Assembly (NCBI GenBank): GCA_022605405.1
Contig: JABYQQ010000016.1
Location: 372,001-436,000, forward strand
From: Earliella scabrosa
Taxonomy: Eukaryota; Basidiomycota; Agaricomycetes; Polyporales; Polyporaceae
Reading direction: 5' to 3'
Length of the DNA: 64,000 nucleotides
The first letter of the stretch is position 1; the number at the start of each line of letters is the position of its first letter. The notes beneath the pieces are model-generated. The model worked only from the letters and a program-made list of their open reading frames with translations, did no database searches and was not told the DNA's origin. Made by a program: the position numbers and the translations under genes. Positions 57,879 to 64,000 of this stretch are shown in pieces.

Positions 57879-58123
57879 GGCGGTTCTGGGCAAGGCGGGT
57901 CTACGAGGCGGCGGCAAGGCGGCGGGAGGAGATATTTGGGGCTGATATCCGCCGGTAGCCAACTTTCCTGATTGGGCGCCCGCGCGTAGGCGCCCGTCCG
58001 GGGCACTGGAGCCGCGAGCGCGTCTAACGAGAGAGAGTGGGTGGCCGCGTCGATTTGGTCTGTTTTGTACTTTGACGACAAAACGTCGCCTCCCTCTTCC
58101 TCCTCCTCCAGTTTTCCCGTCTC

Positions 58124-60677
58124 ATGGGTAATGTCGCCTGCTGCTGCTCAGAGCCGGTCAACTTTGACGGCGAGGTCGACCTGTTCCACTTCGACCTCCA
58201 TCGCGCTGTAGGAAAGGGTGCTTTCGGCAAGGTACGGCCCATCTCCCGAGCCTCTCACTCGTCTGACCGTCATGCCTCTCTCGCGCGTCGCGCTCCCTCC
58301 AGGTTAGAGTGGTAGAGCACAAGAAGACGAAGAAGCTCTACGCCCTCAAGTACATCGACAAGGCTAAATGCATCAAGCAGAAGGCAGTAGCCAATATTAT
58401 CCAGGAGCGGCGACTACTGGAGGAGGTGTGTACCCTTCCCCAGACCGAGCACACCCCTTTCCCTCCTTCGCGCATCCTCTTCGCTACCTCCTCGACTGCT
58501 CTTTACTCCACGACCTGCGTTGTACCAAGAGTCGGACGCCCCAGGTCTGAGCGCGTCGTCCCGTCGTGTGGCACTTCGCCATGTCTTGACAGATGGATGG
58601 ATGGAACACGGAGACGCTCCATGAGAACCCGGGATCATGACGGGCCAGTATCACTTGCTTGACGGTATCTTCCGCTCTACAAGGAACCGGACGCATTCAT
58701 CCGGTCTATTCCTTGGGATTGGTCGGGGAGCTGAATGAGTACGTGCATACTGGCCAGTTGTGATCCTCCTCTGCCCTGCGCACCGCCACACCCATTTTCC
58801 ACCCTCAATCAACTCGTTTCATCTGTCCAGAACGCGCGGCTGGTGTGTCATACGTGCGCGTTACATCCGTCGGGATACGAGTATTTGTGCGCGACGCGGC
58901 TCAACAAGCTGCGCTCACGTTGCGGCACGTCCTCACTCTCATTCCGACACCTTCACCCTCACCCTCTTCACGGTGTCTGAACGTGCCGCGTATCATGCAG
59001 CGACCATCCGCTTTCGACACTGCCGTGATCCCGCACCTTGAGAGACGTCGGATGAGCGCACATTGACGGTGAGGGCAGAGCCCTGGATGCGGCGCATCTG
59101 GCTCTCAAAGTGGCTCATTGCGATCAATGGTCCGTGGAACGGCGGCAGAGTGGCATTAAAGAGGAGGGTTCTCACAGCGCATTTCATTCTGACTGCCGGC
59201 GCGTCCAGCTGTCGAGAAGTTCTTCCGTTCCGGTCCTTTCATCGTGTCATCACGTCAGTCCACGTACCAGTCCAGACCGAACTAACGCTCATCTCTCAGA
59301 TCGACCACCCTTTCATCGTCAACTTACGCTATGCGTTTCAAGACGACGAGAACTGCTTCTTCGTGTTAGACCTCATGCTTGGCGGAGATCTGCGCTGTGC
59401 GTATCGACCCGCTGGACGATTGATGCATACACTCATCTCCCCGCAGTCCATCTAGAGAGGCTGCGATATATCCCGGAGACAGTCGTGAGATTCTGGATGG
59501 CCGAGCTTTCCTCCGCGCTTGAGTACCTTCACCGGCAGCGCATAATTCATCGGTATGCCCCCTCCGAGCGCCCTTGTGGTTCCGGTGCATCAGTCTGACC
59601 ACTTCCTTACCCACCGCAGAGACCTGAAACCGGATAACATTCTGCTGGATGCAATGGGCCATGCCCACATCACCGACTTCAACGTAGCGATCCATTACTC
59701 AGAGCGCCGGCTACACACGAGCGTCGCCGGGAGTATGGCATACATGGCGCCTGAGGTGATAGGCCGACTGGGCTACACCTGGTCTTGCGATTGGTGGAGT
59801 CTCGGCGTCGTCGCGTGGGAGCTGCTCTTCCATCGGCGACCGTTTGACGGCCGGACATCTGAGAAGATGAAGAACTCCATCCTCAAAGATGCGCTCCGGT
59901 TCCCATCGACCTCGAAGGAGAAGTGCAGCAAAGAGGGGCATCATTTCCTCATGGGCGTGCGTATGGTCTCCATCGCGCAACCGATCACAGATGCTGACTG
60001 TGCGCTACAGCTCCTTGATCGTAACCCTAAGACTCGTCTCGGCTGCAGGGATAAGGACCTCGGGATCGAGGATGTCCGCACGCACCCGTGGATGAAGTCC
60101 ATTGACTGGGATGCGCTGGAGAATAAGGAGGCACAACCGCCATTCGTGCCAGACGTACGTTCTCCGTGACTATATTTGTGTCCATCGTTCTGACATGGGA
60201 ACGCATACAGATGAAAAAAGCAAACTTTGACGTCTCGCACGAACTGGACGAGTTCCTGATGGTCGAGAAGCCGTTGACGCACTCGAAACGGAAACAGAAC
60301 CCCGACCTCGAGAAGATGAAGCCAGAACTGCGCCAACTAGAGGAACAGTACGTATTCATACTCTAGTCTGGGTTAGTCCTGCCTAACGCACGCGCTTTAG
60401 GTTCACAATTTACGACTTCTCGAAGAACCGTCGCATTTCATACTACCCCCACAACCAGCCCATAACGAACACCGTCCACGGCGTGGACGAGAGCGATCCA
60501 GGGTTGGTCCAGTCTATGACCAACACCGCGACCGTTGTGAATGGCTCACGGCCAACCTCTCCGACGAACGAGGACGATGTGGTACAATACACGCATACCC
60601 ACCAGCCTATACCCTCACTCATCGGCCACGGAGACCGCGACTCGCATGATCGCATTTCCGAAGACTCGCCGTCATGA
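58124..60677 (+). CDS. STK32: AGC-type serine/threonine kinase of the STK32 (YANK) family
   Basis: About nine exons, some 480 residues. MGNVACCC at the start fits N-myristoylation on Gly2 with nearby Cys for palmitoylation. The kinase domain has VGKGAFGK (Gly loop), LYALKYIDKAKCIK (Lys), IDHPFIVNLRYAFQDDENCFFVLDLMLGGDLR, HRQRIIHR joined to DLKPDNILLD (catalytic loop), ITDFNVA (DFN instead of DFG, as in STK32 kinases), GSMAYMAPEVI, WWSLGVVAWELL and RTHPWMKSIDWDAL. An AGC-like tail follows (FTIYDFSKNRRISYYPH), then a Ser/Thr-rich end. Probably membrane-associated. The second intron (58426-59299, 874 nt) is about ten times the usual size here. Substrates are not known from the sequence. Confidence 0.93.
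58426..59299 (+). other. Unusually long intron in the STK32-like gene
   Basis: Donor GTGTGT after LLEE and acceptor TCTCAG before IDHPF. 874 nt where the gene's other introns are about 50-130 nt. No open frame, repeat ends or RNA gene inside that I can support. Confidence 0.6.
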
Positions 60678-62137
60678 TCTGCCCGCGTGTATGGCCCATC
60701 CATCTGTCCGACTGACTGATTGCATTCGTTCTCGCGGACGCTGCTGGATCCGGATCTGTCCCCCTTTGCTCGTTCGTTCATCATGGACTGCGCATCTTCC
60801 ATCTCCCATTCCCCATTGGCATATGGCATCTCCCTCATTCCCCGCCTCCATCTCCATCCTCGCATGCATGCATCATCTACTTACTTATCGCTAACACCTA
60901 ATCTTGTACTATGACCCTCTCCTCCCGCGATTACCCCCACTACCTCCCCCTCATCCGCATCGACATTTTGTTCGTCTCACGCTGGCATCGTCTCTGGGCC
61001 CGTCGCTCCTGGTTGTTGCTCTGTACCCCCGCACACGTCCGCTGTTTGTCTCTCTCCGTCTGTGCCGTTACTTATTCCTTTGTTCTCCGACTCGCGCCCA
61101 TGCGTCCACTGTTCTGTTTCTACTGTACATCCCCCACTATTTCTGTTGTACCACAAGCACCTCCACCCGCGCGCGTCCGCGTCCGCCGCCGCTGCCACGC
61201 TACTCTCGTACAATGTGCATAGCATCATTGGTTCCGACCCCGCCGTAACGCTTCCACGTCCCACGCTCCGCCGCAGGTGCCAGGCAGGAACTGTTTGTGT
61301 TCCGGCACGCGTTCGGCGAACATTGTTTCGTGGGCTTCTTCGACCTGATGTTCACACACCGCCTTCGCGCCGACGATCCAGGAGGAGCACGCCCGGGCGT
61401 CGACCCTGGTTCGTTCGCACTCTTCTTTCTCCGCCGGCATCACACTATCAGCGCTCAGCGCTGCACGAGGTGGTCGACAGTGGGTGCCAAGACGAGAATG
61501 GAGCAGTGGAGAAGGATGAAGAGCGCGCAACACACGACAAGGGCGTGGTAGCGCGAGGAAAGGGCGAGAGCGGATTAAGCTTCAAAGCAGCTCAACCCTC
61601 GAAGTACAACGATGACCAGATCAGGGCTAGTCCGAGGGGCGTAGAATGTAAGCGCATGGCATGGGACTACCACAAAACAAGCTTCGAAGGAAGGCGGGAG
61701 AACGTCTCTTGCCTGCCTCGCGGACGAGTACAAGACAGAGAAGCCGGGAAGAGCGCAAGTGGTTGCTAGGCGAGCGACGGCCCCGGGACCACGAGGCGAA
61801 GGTTCATGAAGTTTGGCATTCGCCGGCGCCGTCGCTCCATCCCACAACGGCAGGTACGATCTTCCCCATGCAGTCCGGACTTCGCGCTAACGCCATGGGC
61901 AGATTGGAGTAGAGCTCAGGTCGCTCGCAAGGATCTTGATGGATGCCTACCACAGGGGTAGGATAACAAAATCAGCGACCAGGACGATAGAGCCCCATTG
62001 ACATCATGGCACATCGTAGCAATCGTACATCGCACTTGCTCATCTGACCTCTCTGCGGTATCGTCCAGTCTAGTCCGAAGTACATCCTCGCTCAGGAATC
62101 ATTCGACCTGCTCGTCGCCGTCGGCTGCTCCACTCCC
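60678..62137. other. Stretch between the convergent kinase and epimerase genes
   Basis: About 1.46 kb. The first 450 bases are C/T-rich (probable kinase 3' untranslated region). Open frames at 61062-61769 on the plus strand and 61225-61533 on the minus strand overlap and have no starts or family that I can defend. Confidence 0.4.
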
Positions 62138-63410
62138 CTACTCCTTCATCTTCTTCCAGATCGCCTCGACCTCCGGCAGGATGCTCTGCAGCATATCCTC
62201 CGTGGTGTGCTTCGGCTTCCAGCCGATCGAGCGGCCGCGGTTCGCACGGCAGCGCGAGTTCGTCCCGCTGTACCAGCCCGCCTTTTCACTCCCGAAGTAC
62301 TTGACGAGCTCCTCAACGGTGAACGTCGTTGGCGTCGCGTCGTCGGCGATGCCGAGCTTGACCAGAGCCTCGCCGATGGCCTGGCTGATTTGGTACCAGG
62401 TGTGCTCGCCGTTCTCGCCAAAGTAGAAGCCCTCCCAGCCGTGGCCGGTCTTGTCGGGGTTGTTGAGGATGCCGTCGAAGAGCACGATGTAGAGGTCCGC
62501 GACTGTACATGGGTGGGTCAGAAGACGGTGAAATGACGTCACGGCGCTCGCGCACTTACCGTCATCGATGTGGACGTCGGGCCAGATGGACTTGCCTTTT
62601 CCAACGACGCCGGCCCTCTTACGGTCAAGCGAGGCCTTGACGATGATCGGAATCTGGACTGAGTGCTGGTTGGATACACCAGCATCGACAAGGGGGTGCT
62701 TCGCGAGGCCGTAGATGGTGGAGGGCGTGATGATGTGCGTGCGGGCATAGCCTTCGCTGTCGGCCTCGAAGATGAGCAGATCGACGTTGCGGTGGAGTGC
62801 GGTGGGCGGGATGGACTTGATCTGCTCAACGTTGAGGTCGTCGTAGATGATCTCCGTGGCGTATTCACCATGCGAGTCGTCCGTAAGGACACCAGTGCCT
62901 GACTATGGCCCCATCACGTATGAGCGAATCCCATTGCGGCCCGCCGAGAATGGGACTCACAGTATGTATGAGAACGGGTACTTTGCCGGTCTTCGCGTGC
63001 CTCTCCTTTTGAGCTTTCAAAATGGTCCTAATCAGAGGCTCGTCATCCGCGTCCGCCTAGTCGTGGATGGATCAGGATCATGCGTGTTCTCACTGAGCAC
63101 ATATGCACGTACGAGGTGGAAGACGAAGTCGGACTTTGCAACAAGATCATGGATCTTGTCGAGGTCCTGGTGGCTTCCGACGACCGCCTTGACGTTGAAC
63201 TTGGACTCGAGGATCCGAGCCTTGTCCGCGTTGCGAACGAGCGCAACGATCTCGAACGCGGCCGCTTTCGGATGCTTGAGCAATTTTGAGAGGACGGTGC
63301 CGCCGATGTAGCCTGCAAGGACAACTGATCAACATCGCGGGGCTGTAAGATCAATCATGCGCCTTACCAGTAGCACCAGTGAAGAAGATCGTTTGCTTCT
63401 CTGCCGACAT
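62138..63410 (-). CDS. NAD(P)-binding Rossmann-fold protein, epimerase/NmrA-like (SDR)
   Basis: Five or so exons, roughly 345 residues. MSAEKQTIFFTGATG is spliced to YIGGTVLSKLL, giving the TGATGYIGG dinucleotide-binding loop right at the N-terminus. FEIVALVRNADKARIL, KAVVGSHQDLDKI and AKSDFVFHL complete the Rossmann half. Later blocks: KERHAKTGKVPVLIHT (the Thr of an active-site TSGTG), NVEQIKSIPPTALHRNVD, HIITPSTIYGLA (a YGL in place of YxxxK) and DVHIDDVADLYIVLFDG. The C-terminal part (FYFGENGEHTWYQISQAIGEAL) is the substrate lobe. It looks like an atypical SDR; reaction and substrate cannot be told. No signal peptide. Confidence 0.88.
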
Positions 63411-64000
63411 TTTGTTTGTGGATGTGAACGTTGGGTACCTAGAAGTGAAGTGTGGGTCGGATGACCTCCATCTGCGAGACTGGTGGGCCTTTATACGATG
63501 CTCCGCGAAGCTTAGTAACCCAAGAAGGCTTAGAAAGCATGCTCCGTCAGTCGAGGAGAGTGGAAATTGCGTCACTGCGATGGGAGTATCGATACTTCGA
63601 TGGATGAGTGACAGAACTCAAACTTGATGAATGGGAGCTCTCGGGCGTCCCGCCTTCGTGAAGACGCTGAGGCTGTGACTCCAAACTTCGCCGACAGGTG
63701 GAGGTGGACACAGGAAAGCCTCGCAGGCCAGGTAGCAGAGGGGTGCGTGCGTGTGTGTTTCGCAATATTTATTGTCTCGGAGCCTTACGGACAAGGTCCA
63801 CGGCGGTGCCCTTGAATTCAGCACAGTAGGTAACAGCAGAGGGAATCGGGCCAGCAACAAGAGCAACGTATAAACAAGTCCGTGAACAAGAACAAGCAAG
63901 CTCACTAGATACGCATCCGATCGCATTACGACCATCTTTCACTTGGAGTCATGGCGGATCGTCGAGAGGTTTCCGGTATCGTTCCTCATTCCGCGCGTGA
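63411..64000. other. Right-edge stretch
   Basis: The first 250 bases are the epimerase-like gene's upstream region. Beyond 63760, a minus-strand frame ending TAVDLVRKAPRQ, preceded by a possible GTGAGC intron, may be the last exon of a gene beyond the window, but it cannot be confirmed. Confidence 0.3.

Noticed and set aside
61062..61769. Plus-strand frame of 235 codons in the kinase/epimerase spacer
   Set aside because: First part is C/T-rich trailer, an overlapping antisense frame is equally open, and no family is seen.

Overview
The window reads as nuclear DNA of an agaricomycete (mushroom-forming basidiomycete, probably a wood-decay polypore-type species). The genes are GC-rich and cut by many short GT-AG introns, mostly 45-70 nt. 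They include single-copy eukaryotic housekeeping genes: REX4, an LYR protein, eIF1A, the PP2A catalytic subunit, CCT5, an STK32-type kinase and a macro-domain protein. No rRNA, tRNA, CRISPR array, recognisable transposon or plasmid feature was seen. Exon structures were worked out by hand from splice signals, reading phase and paralogue comparison. Gene ends given exactly are those where every exon phase closes.

The left half (1-37 kb) is an accessory, duplication-rich region built mainly from three paralogous families. (i) UBL-KPV family: five genes at 3.2-4.8 (-), 5.6-7.4 (+), 7.6-9.2 (-, frameshifted), 30.4-31.9 (+) and 35.7-37.1 kb (+), plus a relic at 12.9-13.4 kb. Each has an N-terminal beta-grasp-like region. 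In four of them a ubiquitin- or SUMO-like domain follows and its final Gly-Gly (or Gly-Arg) abuts a C-terminal domain starting KPVIYL. That C-terminal domain resembles an uncharacterised family I know from bacteria. (ii) A DIYAKEL family of unknown function: 2.6-1.2 (-, decayed), 16.4-15.4 (-), 17.0-18.7 (+), 19.8-18.8 (-), 20.6-22.1 (+) and 32.6-35.3 kb (+, with an Mks1/DUF3295-like C-terminus). The middle four are a head-to-head pair that has been duplicated. (iii) A WD40 family: 9.6-11.8 (+), 27.7-25.4 (-, frameshifted) and 51.4-53.2 kb (+, N-terminally shorter). Between them lie REX4, a Sec14-like gene, ETFRF1/LYRM5 and two orphan genes.

The right half (39-64 kb) is mostly ordinary: a small secreted peptide, eIF1A, PP2Ac, two tandem Cys/His-rich paralogues, CCT5, a secreted acidic-tailed protein, an F-box/ankyrin protein, the third WD40 gene, an MFS sugar transporter, a macro-domain protein, an STK32-like kinase and a Rossmann-fold epimerase-like gene.

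The most interesting content is the UBL-KPV array. Ubiquitin-type modules have lost Lys48 and Lys63 but keep Ile44, Val70 and the terminal Gly-Gly, and they sit at exactly the place where SUMO-type modules sit in sister genes. This looks like a modular, rapidly diversifying system in which deubiquitinase/SUMO-protease-type cleavage could release the KPVIYL domain. The function is unknown and the processing idea is inference.
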